The notes under the pieces are model-generated. The model was not told the origin of the DNA and searched no databases. It worked only from the letters and a program-made list of their open reading frames with translations. Source: JAIBJN01 sp963748205 (GTDB lineage: Bacteria > Actinomycetota > Thermoleophilia > Gaiellales > Gaiellaceae). Taken from it: a stretch of 64,000 nucleotides of DNA. The position numbers were made by a program, and so were the translations under genes. Position 1 is the first letter of the stretch, and each line of letters opens with the position of its first letter. Positions 13,127 through 23,595 of this stretch are shown here, in pieces. The DNA lies in NCBI GenBank assembly GCA_963748205.1, contig CAVVIB010000023.1:682001-746000 (forward strand), given 5' to 3'.

Positions 13127-15118
13127 ATGCGGACGACCCTGAAGAAAGGCACCAGGGGCTCGGCCAACGGAAACGGCCGTGTCACGGGCCCTGAGCCTCC
13201 GTTCTCGCCCGAGCTCGGTCCCGAGCCCGAGCTGGCTCCGCCTCCCGAGCCACCGCTCAGGGTCGCGGCCCCTCCCGTGCTTCCGCCGGGGCCGTCGCCG
13301 CGCTCGCACTACCGCGTGCGGCGCAACCCGCTGAAGCTCCTCGCCAAGTTCGTCGTCTGGATGATCGTGCTCGTGCTCGTCGCCGCGGGCGCGCTCGCAG
13401 GCGGCGCGAAGCTCTACTTCGACTACAGCGTCGCCGCGGTGCGCGCGCACTCGCCCGAGGTGGTCGCGGCCGCGAAGGACCTGGACGCCGCCCCGGCCGC
13501 CGGGCAGCCCGCGACGGCGATCGTGATCGGCTACGACCAGCGCGCCGGCGAGTCCGGCACCGGGTCGCGCTCCGACACCGTCATGCTCCTGCGCGCCGAC
13601 CCGAAGCGGGACACGGTCACGCTCCTCTCCTTCCCGCGCGACCTCGTCGTCGATATCCCGGGCTGCGAGGGCCACCCGGCCTGGACCGGGAAGATCAACG
13701 AGGCGTACGCCTACTGCGGCCCGCGCGGCACGCTCACGACCGTCAAGGAGCTCACAGGCGTCTCGATCAACTACATGATCACGGTCAACTTCAACGCGTT
13801 CATCGCCATCGTCAACAAGCTCAACGGCGTCAGTCTCGACGTCGATCGCCGCTACTTCAACGACAACTCGGGCGCCGGCTACGGAGGGTCGTACGCGAGG
13901 ATCAACCTGCAGCCGGGATACCAGAAGCTCGACGGCAAGCGTGCGCTCGACTTCGTCCGCTTCCGGCACACCGACTCGGACCTCTACCGCGTCGTCCGCC
14001 AGCAGGAGTTCGTGAAGTCCTTCAAGCAGCAGATCTCCAACGAGTGGTCGCTCTTCCAGCTGCCCGGCATCGTCCGCGCGGTCACGGACAACGTCGAGGT
14101 CGCGAAGGGCGGCGGGAAGCCGATCGACGCGGGCGAGGTGCTGAGCTACGCGCGGCTCGTCTACGAGCTCCCGGCCGGAAACTTCCAGCAGGTGAACCTC
14201 GAGGAGGTCTCCGGCTACAGCGAGCTGACCACCTCCGAGACCGCGATCCGGCAGGCCGTGCAGCGCTTCGTCAACCCGGACGTGAAGGCGCCCGAGAACG
14301 CGATCACCGTCGCCACCGGCGGCAAGCCGAAGGAGGACACGGGCCCGCCGCCCTCGCAGGTCTCCATCGAGGTGCAGAACGGGAACGCCGTCGCCGGCGC
14401 AGCCGACGACGCCGCGTACCTCCTGGGCCAGATCGGCTACCAGTCGGCCAACGGCGGCAATGCCGCGAACTTCGACTACTTCCGCACCAACGTGCTCTAC
14501 GACCCGGCGGTCGAGGGCTCCGAGGCCGCCGCCAACTCCGTCGGCAAGCTCTTCGGCGACGCCGAGGTGACCGAGGTGCCGGCCGGCACGCAGCTCAGCA
14601 CGATGCTCCGGGTCATCGTCGGCAAGACCTTCGCCGGATCCCTCGGCCCGGCGCCGCGCGACGAGACGCCCGAGCGCCAGCCGCCCGCGGTCGTCAACGA
14701 CCCGGCCTCGATCGCGCCCCAGCTCAGGCAGAAGCGCGGCAAGGTGGACTTCCCGATCATGGTTCCGGCCGTGCGCGAGCAGAACTCGTCGGTCACCGAG
14801 GAGTCGGGGATCCGCGCCTACCGGATCAACGGCGACGACACCGCCCTGCGGATCACCTACGACACCGGGGCCAACGAGTACTGGGGCATCCAGCAGACCA
14901 GCTGGACCGATGCGCCCATCCTCTCCTCCCCGACGCTGACGCGGACGATCAAGGGCCGCGAGTACAAGCTCTTCTTCAGCGGCTCCAAGCTCCACATGAT
15001 CGCGTTCGAGCAGAACGGCGCCGTCTACTGGGTCGTGAACACGCTCCTGAACCGGCTCTCGAACGAGACGATGATCGCCATCGCCAAGGGCCTCAGGCCC
15101 CTCGGCCGAGCGCAGTAA
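13127..15118 (+). CDS. LytR-CpsA-Psr (LCP) family cell-envelope ligase
   Basis: 663-residue membrane-anchored protein that probably transfers a lipid-linked glycopolymer to peptidoglycan. Order: proline-rich cytoplasmic tail (about 25-65), one transmembrane helix (about 71-95), LCP catalytic domain (about 125-330) with SRSDTVMLLRADP and LLSFPRDLVVDIPG, where the Arg/Asp residues bind pyrophosphate, and FVRFRHTDSDLYRVVRQQEF; then a LytR_C domain (about 412-510) and an extra C-terminal domain of about 150 residues. The stop is directly followed by the UDP-glucose dehydrogenase start, linking polymer attachment with sugar-precursor supply. A hairpin with a T-run precedes the start. Confidence 0.9.
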   Translation: MRTTLKKGTRGSANGNGRVTGPEPPFSPELGPEPELAPPPEPPLRVAAPPVLPPGPSPRSHYRVRRNPLKLLAKFVVWMIVLVLVAAGALAGGAKLYFDYSVAAVRAHSPEVVAAAKDLDAAPAAGQPATAIVIGYDQRAGESGTGSRSDTVMLLRADPKRDTVTLLSFPRDLVVDIPGCEGHPAWTGKINEAYAYCGPRGTLTTVKELTGVSINYMITVNFNAFIAIVNKLNGVSLDVDRRYFNDNSGAGYGGSYARINLQPGYQKLDGKRALDFVRFRHTDSDLYRVVRQQEFVKSFKQQISNEWSLFQLPGIVRAVTDNVEVAKGGGKPIDAGEVLSYARLVYELPAGNFQQVNLEEVSGYSELTTSETAIRQAVQRFVNPDVKAPENAITVATGGKPKEDTGPPPSQVSIEVQNGNAVAGAADDAAYLLGQIGYQSANGGNAANFDYFRTNVLYDPAVEGSEAAANSVGKLFGDAEVTEVPAGTQLSTMLRVIVGKTFAGSLGPAPRDETPERQPPAVVNDPASIAPQLRQKRGKVDFPIMVPAVREQNSSVTEESGIRAYRINGDDTALRITYDTGANEYWGIQQTSWTDAPILSSPTLTRTIKGREYKLFFSGSKLHMIAFEQNGAVYWVVNTLLNRLSNETMIAIAKGLRPLGRAQ

Positions 15119-16462
15119 ATGGCCAAGGAGCCGCTCGGCGTCGTCGGCGCCGGCTGGGTCGGCCTCGTCACCGCGGCCTCCTTCGCGGAGCTGGGCCATG
15201 AAGTCGTCGTCCGCGACGTCCTGCCCGAGCGCATCGAGGCGCTCGAGGCCGGTGACGTGCCCATCTACGAGCCGGGGCTCACGGAGGCGATCGCGCGCAA
15301 CCGCGACCGGCTCCGTTTCACGCTCGACCTGAGTGAGCTCCTCGGCTCGGTCACCGCCGCGTTCGTCTGCGTCGGCACGCCCTCCACGTACTCGGGTGAC
15401 GCCGACCTCTCGGCCGTCTGGCAGGTCGTCGACGAGCTCCCCGAGCCCGGCGACCCGCTCGTCCTCGTCATGAAGAGCACGGTCCCGGTCGGCACGGGCG
15501 AGCGGGTTCGCGCCCGTCTCGACGCTCGCGGGCTTGCGCACGTCGGCTACGTGTCGAACCCCGAGTTCCTCGCGGAGGGCAACGCGCTCGCGAACTTCAT
15601 GGAGCCAGACCGGGTCGTCGTCGGGGGCTTCTCGCAGGCCGACGCCGACCGTGTCGCTGCCCTGTACGAGCCGCTCGACGCGCCCGTCGTGCGGACGGAC
15701 GTCGCCTCGGCGGAGATGATCAAGCTCGCCTCGAACGCCGCGCTCATGACGCGGATCAGCTTCATCAACGAGATCGCGAACGTCTGCGAGCTCGTCGGCG
15801 CGGACGTGGAGGAGGTCGCGCGCGGAGTAGGCCTCGACCGCCGCCTCGGCCCGCACTTCCTGCGCGCCGGCATCGGCTACGGCGGCTCGTGCTTCCCCAA
15901 GGACGCCTCCGCGCTCAAGCAGCTGGCCGCCAACTCCGGCTACCACTTCCAGCTCCTCACGGCCGTCATCGAGGTCAACGAGCTCCAGAAGCGCCGCGTC
16001 GTCCAGAAGCTCCAGAACCACCTCGGGCCGCTGCGCGGGAAGACCGTGGCCCTGCTCGGGCTCGCGTTCAAGCCGCACACGAACGACATGCGGGAGGCGC
16101 CGAGCCTCGTCCTCGCGCCGCGTCTGCTCGCGGAAGGCGCCGAGGTGCGCGCGTGGGATCCCGTCGCGCTCGACGAGGCGCGCCGGCTCCTCGGCGGCGT
16201 CACCTTCGCGGAGACCGTGCTCGAGGCGGTGCGCGACGCCGACGCCGCGGTGATCGTGACCGAGTGGCCCGAGCTGGCCGACCTGGCCACGTCCGAGGTG
16301 CGCGACGCGATGCGCGTGCCGCTGATCGTCGACGGCCGCAACATCCTCGACCCGGCGGCCGCGCGGGCGGCCGGCTTCACCTACGCGGCGATCGGGCGTC
16401 CGGACGCCTTCGTCTCCGGCCTGCCGGAGACCGAGGAGCCCGACACGACGCTCCAGTCCTAG
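15119..16462 (+). CDS. ugd: UDP-glucose 6-dehydrogenase
   Basis: Oxidises UDP-glucose to UDP-glucuronate with two NAD+, giving an acidic sugar precursor for envelope polysaccharide. 447 residues: Rossmann motif GAGWVGL (9-15), a central helical domain, the catalytic cysteine in GYGGSCFPKD (Cys about 258), and the C-terminal UDP-binding domain (LGLAFKPHTNDMREAPS). The start codon directly abuts the LCP stop, and a nucleotidyltransferase gene follows after 2 bp. A related UDP-hexose dehydrogenase such as the ManNAc type is possible but less likely. Confidence 0.92.
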   Translation: MAKEPLGVVGAGWVGLVTAASFAELGHEVVVRDVLPERIEALEAGDVPIYEPGLTEAIARNRDRLRFTLDLSELLGSVTAAFVCVGTPSTYSGDADLSAVWQVVDELPEPGDPLVLVMKSTVPVGTGERVRARLDARGLAHVGYVSNPEFLAEGNALANFMEPDRVVVGGFSQADADRVAALYEPLDAPVVRTDVASAEMIKLASNAALMTRISFINEIANVCELVGADVEEVARGVGLDRRLGPHFLRAGIGYGGSCFPKDASALKQLAANSGYHFQLLTAVIEVNELQKRRVVQKLQNHLGPLRGKTVALLGLAFKPHTNDMREAPSLVLAPRLLAEGAEVRAWDPVALDEARRLLGGVTFAETVLEAVRDADAAVIVTEWPELADLATSEVRDAMRVPLIVDGRNILDPAAARAAGFTYAAIGRPDAFVSGLPETEEPDTTLQS

Positions 16463-16464
16463 CG

Positions 16465-17178
16465 ATGGAAGCCATCATCCTCGCCGGCGGCAAGGCCGAG
16501 CGTCTCGGCGCGGCCGCCGAGGGCCGCCCGAAGGCGCTCGTCGAGCTTGCCGGGAAGCCGCTCGCCGCCTACCAGGTCACGCTTCTGGCCCAGGCGGGCG
16601 TCGACCGGGTCATCGTCAGCTGCTCGGCGGGGAGCGAGGAGCTCTTCGAGGCCGCGCTGGCCGGCCTCGGGCCCGAGATCGTCGCCGTCGGCGAGCCCGA
16701 GCCGCTGGGGCGGGGTGGAGGCCTGCGCTTCGCGGCCGCCGCCCGCCGGGAGGAAGGAGACGTCTTCGCGCTCAACGGCGACGAGCTGGTCGACGTCGAC
16801 CTCGCGGAGCTGCTGGCGCGCCACCGGGAAACGGGTGCCGCCGCCACGATCGTCGTCACGCACCCGCGCTCCCCGTTCGGCCTCGTCGAGCTGGGCGAGG
16901 ACGATCTCGTCACGGGCTTCCAGGAGGCCGCGGAGCTCCCGGTGTGGGTCAGCTGCGGGGTCTACGCGCTCGGCGAGGAGGCCCTGGCGGCGCTCCCCGA
17001 GCTCGGCGACCACGAGACGACGACCTTCCCCGACCTGGCCGGAAAGGGCCGCCTGCGGGCGTTCCGCCACGACGGGCTCTGGCTGACGATCAACACGCCC
17101 AAGGACCTCCGCGTCGCCCGCGAGCACCTGGAGGCCCATTCAGGCTGGCTTGACTCCCGCTACGGAGCTGGGTTATGA
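16465..17178 (+). CDS. Sugar-1-phosphate nucleotidyltransferase
   Basis: 237 residues, NTP_transferase fold. The ATG at 16465 lies two bases after the ugd stop. The nucleotide-binding signature EAIILAGGKAERLG (2-15) with RPKALVELAGKPL is clear, and the metal-binding Asp lies in FALNGDELVDVD (about 100-111). No left-handed beta-helix follows, so it is a short single-domain enzyme like RmlA-type or mannose-1-phosphate guanylyltransferase-like proteins. Product sugar unknown; context points to envelope polysaccharide precursors. Confidence 0.85.
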   Translation: MEAIILAGGKAERLGAAAEGRPKALVELAGKPLAAYQVTLLAQAGVDRVIVSCSAGSEELFEAALAGLGPEIVAVGEPEPLGRGGGLRFAAAARREEGDVFALNGDELVDVDLAELLARHRETGAAATIVVTHPRSPFGLVELGEDDLVTGFQEAAELPVWVSCGVYALGEEALAALPELGDHETTTFPDLAGKGRLRAFRHDGLWLTINTPKDLRVAREHLEAHSGWLDSRYGAGL

Positions 17179-17185
17179 CCGCGCG

Positions 17186-17584
17186 GTGGGCGAGCTGACT
17201 CCGAACCTCCTCGACCTCGACCGCTTCGCCGTGCCCGTGGAACGGGTGGAGAAGCCGTGGGGCTACGAGATCGTCTACGCGGCGACCGAGCACTACGTCG
17301 GCAAGGTGCTCTTCATCCGCGCCGGCGAGCAGCTCAGCCTCCAGTTCCACCGGCGCAAGGACGAGGTCATCTACGTCCATTCCGGGCGCATCGAGCTCGA
17401 GGTGGGCGAGCCCGGGCGCACGCCGGACGTGGAGGTCGTCGGCCCCGGCCGCGCGTTCCGCTTCGCGCCGGGAGTCGTGCACCGGTGGCGCGCGCTCGAA
17501 GACTCGTTCGTGCTCGAGTCCTCGACGCCGGAGCTGGACGACGTCGTCCGGCTCGAGGACCGCTACGGCCGCGCGGACCCTTGA
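17186..17584 (+). CDS. Cupin, mannose-6-phosphate isomerase type II-like
   Basis: 132-residue single cupin. The start is taken at the GTG at 17186 (GELTPNLLDLDRF), 7 bp after the previous stop; a TTG 12 codons earlier would overlap that gene. Family motifs KPWGYEIVYA, QLSLQFHRRKDEVIYVHSG (metal His and Glu) and FAPGVVHRWRA (second metal His) match the isomerase domain often fused to GDP-mannose pyrophosphorylases. Its position after the nucleotidyltransferase suggests the two replace one bifunctional enzyme. Confidence 0.75.
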   Translation: MGELTPNLLDLDRFAVPVERVEKPWGYEIVYAATEHYVGKVLFIRAGEQLSLQFHRRKDEVIYVHSGRIELEVGEPGRTPDVEVVGPGRAFRFAPGVVHRWRALEDSFVLESSTPELDDVVRLEDRYGRADP

Positions 17585-17627
17585 TCTCCGGCCCTTCTGG
17601 GCTCTTTCATTAGACTGACCCGCGGCC

Positions 17628-18895
17628 ATGGCCACGACTGCACCCAGCCACGACGTCAAGGATCTCGGGCTCGCTCCCGCGGGCGTCACCCGCGTCGAGT
17701 GGGCCGATCGGCACATGCCGGTTCTCGCCGCGATCCGCGAGCGCTTCGAGCAGGAGCGGCCGCTGGACGGCATCCGCATCTCGGCGTGCCTCCACGTCAC
17801 GACGGAGACGGCGAACCTCGCCCGCACGCTGAAGGCGGGAGGCGCCGACGTCGTGCTCTGCGCCTCGAACCCGCTCTCCACGCAGGACGACGTGGCCGCG
17901 GCGCTCGTCGCCGAGTACGGCATCCCCGTCTTCGCCATCCGCGGCGAGGACGACCAGACGTACTACTCGCACATCTCGGCCGCGGTCGACCACCGGCCAC
18001 AGCTGACCATGGACGACGGGGCCGACGTGATCGGCGTTCTGCACAAGGATCGCCGCGACCAGCTGGGCGACATCCTCGGCGGCACCGAGGAGACGACGAC
18101 GGGCGTCATCCGGCTGAAGGCGCTCGAGGCCGAGGGCCAGCTCGCGTTCCCGATCGTCGCGGTCAACGAGGCCCAGACCAAGCATCTCTTCGACAACCGC
18201 TACGGCACCGGCCAGTCGACGATCGACGGGATCATCCGCGCCACCAACTTCCTCCTCGCCGGCCGGCGCTTCGTCGTCGCCGGCTACGGCTGGACAGGGC
18301 GCGGGGTGGCGATGCGCGCGCGGGGGATGGGCGCGCACGTGATCGTCACGGAGGTCGATCCAGTGCGGGCGCTCGAGGCGCTCATGGACGGCTACGAGGT
18401 GATGCCGATCGAGCGCGCGGCCGAGGTCGGCGACGTCTTCTGCACGGCCACCGGCGACAAGCACGTCATCGCGCGCAGCGCGATCGAGCGCCTGAAGGAC
18501 GGCGCCATCCTCGCCAACACCGGCCACTTCAACGTCGAGATCGAGATCCCGGCGCTTCGGGAGCTCGCCGTCGCCACCCGCGAGGCGCGCCCGGACGTCG
18601 AGGAGTTCGAGTTCGCCGACGGACGGAAGGTGTACCTCATCGGGGAGGGCCGCCTCGTCAACCTCGCCACGGCGGAGGGGCACCCCGCCGCCGTCATGGA
18701 TATGAGCTTTGCGAACCAGGCCCTCTCGGCCGAACACATGGTCGCGCACGCGAGCGAGCTGGAGCCGCGGGTCTACGTCGTCCCGGAAGAGATCGATCGC
18801 GAGATCGCGCGCCTCAAGCTCGAGAGCATGGGCGCCGAGATCGACCAGCTCACCGAGGAGCAGGCGAGGTACCTGGCGTCCTGGGACGAGGGCAC

Positions 18896-18899
<4 letters not shown>
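17628..18899 (+). CDS. ahcY: Adenosylhomocysteinase
   Basis: Hydrolyses S-adenosylhomocysteine to adenosine and homocysteine, clearing a methylation inhibitor and supplying the substrate of the nearby metH. 423 residues. Visible motifs are CLHVTTETANLARTL, the NAD-binding loop VVAGYGWTGRGVAMRARG (about 217), NTGHFNVEIEI and the C-terminal cap residues. The start gives the usual N-terminus SHDVKDLGLAPAG. Its stop region overlaps the beginning of mtnA. Confidence 0.95.
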
Positions 18900-19872
<973 letters not shown>

Positions 19873-19876
<4 letters not shown>

Positions 19877-20898
19877 AGGCGATGGTGATGGCGGCCGGTC
19901 TGGGCACGCGCCTGCGGCCGCTGACGGACTTCCTGCCCAAGCCGATGATGCCGGTGGCCAACCGGCCCGTCCTCCACCACCTGCTCAACCTCCTGAAGCG
20001 CCACGACGTCACCGACGTCGGCATCAACCTCCACGCCTTCCCGGAGATGATCCAGCGCTACTTCGGCGACGGCTCCGCGCTCGGCATGAACATCCGCTGG
20101 TCGTACGAGCAGGAGCTCCTCGGGACCGCGGGCGGGACGAAGAAGCTCGAGGACCACTGGGGCGACGAGGCGATCCTGATCACCTCGGGCGACGGCCTCC
20201 ACGACGTGGACATCACGGCGCTGCTCGGGCACCACCAGCGCACCGGGGCGCTCGCGACGCTGACCGTGAAGCCCGTGGGCGACCCGTCCTCGTACGGCGT
20301 CGTCATCCTCGACCGCGACACGCGCGTGCGCGGCTTCCAGGAGAAGCCACGGCGCGACGAGGCCCGCAGCGACCTCGCCAACTGCGGCATCTACGTGATC
20401 GAGCCCGAGCTCCTCGAGCGCATTCCGCCCGACACGTTCTACGACTTCGGCGAGGACGTCTGGCCCAACCTCGTCGCGGCCGGCGAGGAGGTCTACGCCT
20501 ACACGACGATGGCCTACTGGAACGACGTCGGCGACCTGGACGAGCTGCGCAACACGATCCTCGACGCCGTCCTGGGACACGTCCGCGTGGACATCCCCGG
20601 CACGGAGATCTCGCCGGGCGTCTGGGCCGAGGACGGGTGCAGGATCGACGCCACGTCGACCATCGACGGCCCCGTCGTCCTCGGGCCCAACGTGACGGTC
20701 GAGGCCGGCGCGCAGATCCGCGGGCCCGCCGCGATCGGCGCCGACTGCCACGTCGGCCAGGCAGCCGCCATCCGCCGCGCCGCGCTCCTTCCGGGCAGCG
20801 TCGTGCCCGACGAGGGTCTCGCGATCGCGGGGATCTTCGGCGACGCGTCGAAGCTCGCCGACAGCATCCTGCGCTATCCCTCCGCGCCGGCGGGCTAA
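19873..20898 (+). CDS. Mannose-1-phosphate guanylyltransferase-like nucleotidyltransferase
   Basis: 341 residues. The N-terminal NTP_transferase domain has MAAGLGTRLRPLTDFLPKPMMP, which binds the nucleotide and metal, and the active-site aspartate region ILITSGDGLHDVDI. The C-terminal part (about 235-320) has hexapeptide-like spacing (GVWAEDGCRIDATSTI, GPVVLGPNVTVEAGAQIRG) expected for a left-handed beta-helix. GDP-mannose or glucose-1-phosphate thymidylyl/uridylyl activity are both possible. Overlaps mtnA by four bases and converges tail-to-tail with the ROK gene, sharing the tetranucleotide CTAA. Confidence 0.82.
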
Positions 20899-22142
20899 CG
20901 GACGGCGCCGGAGCGCAGCGGCGCCAGGCCCGCGGAGCGGAGCCTGTCGGTGTCCGCGATCACGACCGCGAGGGCGCCCAGCACCTCGGCCCGCTCGCCG
21001 AGCACGCCCGGCCTGACCTCGACGGCCTGCGCGGCACCCGGCAGCGCGTAGCGGTCGATCGCCGCGCGGATCCCGTCGAGGAGCGGTTCGCCTGCCCCGC
21101 TCAGGTCGCCCCCGACGACGATGGCGGCGGGGTTGAGGTGGTTGCAGAGGTCGGCGAGCGTGCGGCCCACGGCCCGGCCTGCGTCGTTGACGACGCGGGT
21201 GGCGGCCAGGTCGCCGTCGGCCACGAGCTCGATCACCCCGCGCAGCGTCAGCTGATTGCCGTGCGCGGGGCGGAGGAGGTCGACGATCGCCTCGGTCGAG
21301 GCCACGGTCTCGAGGCAGCCGCGGTTCCCGCAGCGGCAGACCGCGCCGTCGACGCGCACCTGGACGTGCCCGAGCTCGCCCGCGATGCCGGTCGACCCGT
21401 GGTGGAGGCGCCCGCCGAGGACGAGCCCGGCGCCGACGCCGGCGGACATCATCACGTAGATCACGTCCGCGAGCCCGCGGCCCGCTCCGAAGGAGACCTC
21501 TGCGAGGGCGCCGAGGTTGGCGTCGTTGTCGACCTCGACCTGGACGCCCAGCCGGCGCGAGAGCTCCTCGCCCGCGTTGACGCCGGCCCAGCCCGGGACG
21601 ACGGTCGAGGCCACCGTCCCGGTCAGGCGGTCGATCGGGCCCGAGAGCGCCATGCCGGCGCCGATGAGGCGGCTGCGGTCCGTCTCGGCCTCCGCAAGCA
21701 CCTCCGCGGCCAGGTCGGCGGCGGCGTCGAGCGCCGTGGCGGCGTCGTCGTCCACCTCGAGCGCGATGAGGCGCTCCGCCAGCACGGTGGAGGAGAGGTC
21801 TGCGACAGCCACGCGGACGTGCCGGTGGCCGAAGTCGATGCCGAGCGCGGCGCCGACGGAGGCGTCGAGCCGCAGGAGGACGGGCGGGCGGCCGCGGCCG
21901 GACGGGCCCGTGCGGCCGGCCTCCTGCTCGGCGATCATCCCGCGGCCCTGGAGATCGGCCACGAGCGTCGTCACGGTCGTGCGCGAGAGCCCGGTCAGGC
22001 GGGCGAGCTCACTCCTGCTGGCCGTGCCCTGGCGGCGCAGCGCGTCCACGACGCGGAGCCGGTTCAGCTCCCGCAGGCTGCCAAAAGTCCCTGGTTCCAC
22101 CGTCATTCCCAACACTTTCGCAGGATCGCGGTCGAATTTCAC
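20895..22142 (-). CDS. ROK-family transcriptional repressor (XylR/NagC-like)
   Basis: 415 residues. An N-terminal winged helix (about 30-75, RSELARLTGLSRTTVTTLVADLQG) is followed by a ROK sugar-sensing domain with the actin-like ATP loop ALGIDFGHRHVRVAV and the zinc-binding signature CRCGNRGCLE. It is divergent from the sugar importer and catabolic genes, so local repressor with sugar inducer is the natural inference. Translation may start at 22142 or at the internal Met at 22106 (MTVEPGTFGSL). The kinase glutamate/glycine motifs of sugar-kinase ROKs are not conserved, agreeing with a regulatory role. Confidence 0.88.
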   Translation of the reverse strand: MKFDRDPAKVLGMTVEPGTFGSLRELNRLRVVDALRRQGTASRSELARLTGLSRTTVTTLVADLQGRGMIAEQEAGRTGPSGRGRPPVLLRLDASVGAALGIDFGHRHVRVAVADLSSTVLAERLIALEVDDDAATALDAAADLAAEVLAEAETDRSRLIGAGMALSGPIDRLTGTVASTVVPGWAGVNAGEELSRRLGVQVEVDNDANLGALAEVSFGAGRGLADVIYVMMSAGVGAGLVLGGRLHHGSTGIAGELGHVQVRVDGAVCRCGNRGCLETVASTEAIVDLLRPAHGNQLTLRGVIELVADGDLAATRVVNDAGRAVGRTLADLCNHLNPAAIVVGGDLSGAGEPLLDGIRAAIDRYALPGAAQAVEVRPGVLGERAEVLGALAVVIADTDRLRSAGLAPLRSGAVR

Positions 22143-22159
22143 CCGCTCCGCCTCGAATT
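22132..22159. promoter_or_regulatory. Direct repeat TCGAATT at the ROK start (candidate operator)
   Basis: TCGAATT at 22132-22138 and 22153-22159, exactly 21 bp (two helical turns) apart, in an AT-richer patch at the ROK gene start. Same-face spacing suits an autoregulatory site. The 160-bp gap to the binding-protein gene must also hold that gene's promoter. Confidence 0.3.
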
Positions 22160-22305
22160 AAGACAGGACTCGACAAAAAGAATGCGGTTGCGAACTGGTG
22201 GACATTGGGTGGCCGCTCCTCCCAAGTCGGCTTGAAATCGGCCCCTGCGCCCCGTAGGGTCTCCGCGTCAAGGCCTGCGGGGGTCAGTCTCAAGGGAGGC
22301 GTAGC

Positions 22306-23526
22306 GTGAGGAGAATTTCGTTCAAGGACAACGATTCGATGACAAAGAGATTTCTGCTGCTCCTGCTCGTCCTCGTCTCCGCGCTGGCGCTGGTCGCCGC
22401 GGGATGCGGGGGTGACGACGACGATGACGGTGGCGGAGGAGGAGATGAGACCGCTGCCGAAGGCGACGGCGGCGGCGGAGACGGCGAGGGCAGCATCTGG
22501 GTCCTCCTGCCCGACAGCGCCAGCTCGCCGCGTTGGGAGACGGACGATCGCCGCTACTTCGAGGAGGCCTTCGAGGCAGCGGGCGTCGAGTACAACATCG
22601 TGAACGCCGAGAACGACGCCGCGCAGCAGCAGTCGCAGGCGGAACAGGCGATCGCGGACGGCGCCAGCGTCATCCTGCTCGTCAGCATCGACACCGGCTC
22701 CGGCGGCACCATCATCGACATTGCCAAGGACGCGGGCGTCAAGGTGGTCGAGTACGACCGGTTCAACACCGGCGGATCCGGAGGCGACGCATACGTGAGC
22801 TTCGACAACGTCGCGGTGGGCGCGGCGATGGCGGAAGTGCTCGAGCCCGTCATCGACGAGCTCGAAGCGGACCCGAAGCGCGTCGTCATGCTGAACGGCG
22901 GCGAGGAGGACAACAACTCCTTCCTCTTCCGCCAGGGCTACGCGGAGACCGTCGAGGCCAAGGCCGAGGCCGGCGAGTGGGAGATCGTCGCCGACCAGCA
23001 TGTCCCGGGCTGGGACAACCAGCAGGCCCAGACGCTCATGGAGCAGATCCTGACCGACGCGAACAACGACGTCGACGCGGTCTTCGCGGCGAACGACGGC
23101 CTGGGCAACTCGGCCGCCAACGCGCTCGAGGCCGCCGGGATCGAGGGTGCTCCCGTCAGCGGCCAGGACGCGACCGTGGCCGGCATCCAGAACATCGCGC
23201 TCGGCCGGCAGACGATGAGCGTCTACAAGCCGATCGCGGCCGAGGCCGAGGTCGCCGCGGCCGTGGCCCTCGCCCTGCGAAACGGCGAGGACCCGACGGC
23301 GATCGAGACCGAGGCCGAGTTCGAGATCATCGGGATCCAGGCGGAGGACGGCCAGCCGGCCGACTCGCCCGAGGGCGAAGGCGTCGTGCCCTACTACGCG
23401 CTGGTGCCGATCCCGGTCGACATCAACAACATCATGGACACGGTCATCGCCGACGGCTTCAGGACGATCGAGGAGATCTGCACCGGAGACGTCGCGCAGA
23501 CCGACTTCTGCCAGGAGAACAGCTGA
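22306..23526 (+). CDS. Sugar ABC transporter substrate-binding lipoprotein (XylF/RbsB type)
   Basis: 406 residues, periplasmic-binding-protein type 4 fold. The signal peptide core LLLLLVLVSALALVAAGC gives a lipid-attached cysteine, followed by an acidic Gly/Asp/Glu linker. The domain starts SIWVLLPDSASSPRWETDDR, the D-xylose-binding (XylF) style opening. GTG 22306 is spaced correctly from AAGGGAGG at 22291; an ATG at 22339 is an alternative that gives a tighter signal peptide. A strong hairpin follows, separating the abundant receptor from the transporter body. Confidence 0.88.
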   Translation: MRRISFKDNDSMTKRFLLLLLVLVSALALVAAGCGGDDDDDGGGGGDETAAEGDGGGGDGEGSIWVLLPDSASSPRWETDDRRYFEEAFEAAGVEYNIVNAENDAAQQQSQAEQAIADGASVILLVSIDTGSGGTIIDIAKDAGVKVVEYDRFNTGGSGGDAYVSFDNVAVGAAMAEVLEPVIDELEADPKRVVMLNGGEEDNNSFLFRQGYAETVEAKAEAGEWEIVADQHVPGWDNQQAQTLMEQILTDANNDVDAVFAANDGLGNSAANALEAAGIEGAPVSGQDATVAGIQNIALGRQTMSVYKPIAAEAEVAAAVALALRNGEDPTAIETEAEFEIIGIQAEDGQPADSPEGEGVVPYYALVPIPVDINNIMDTVIADGFRTIEEICTGDVAQTDFCQENS

Positions 23527-23543
23527 CCCGCTGAGCGGACCCA

Positions 23544-23577
23544 AAGGGAGGGGCGTTCGCCCGGTCGCCCCTCCCTT
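23544..23577 (+). terminator. Hairpin between binding-protein and ATPase-permease genes
   Basis: Perfect 12-bp stem AAGGGAGGGGCG / CGCCCCTCCCTT with a 10-base loop, ending 18 bp before the next start codon. It lacks a long T-run, so partial termination or 3'-end protection of the receptor mRNA is likely. Confidence 0.7.
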
Positions 23578-23595
23578 CCGCTCGCACGAACGAGC

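Noticed and set aside
13121..16078. 985-residue minus-strand open frame
   Set aside because: Antisense shadow of the LCP and ugd genes, which have clear catalytic motifs on the plus strand.
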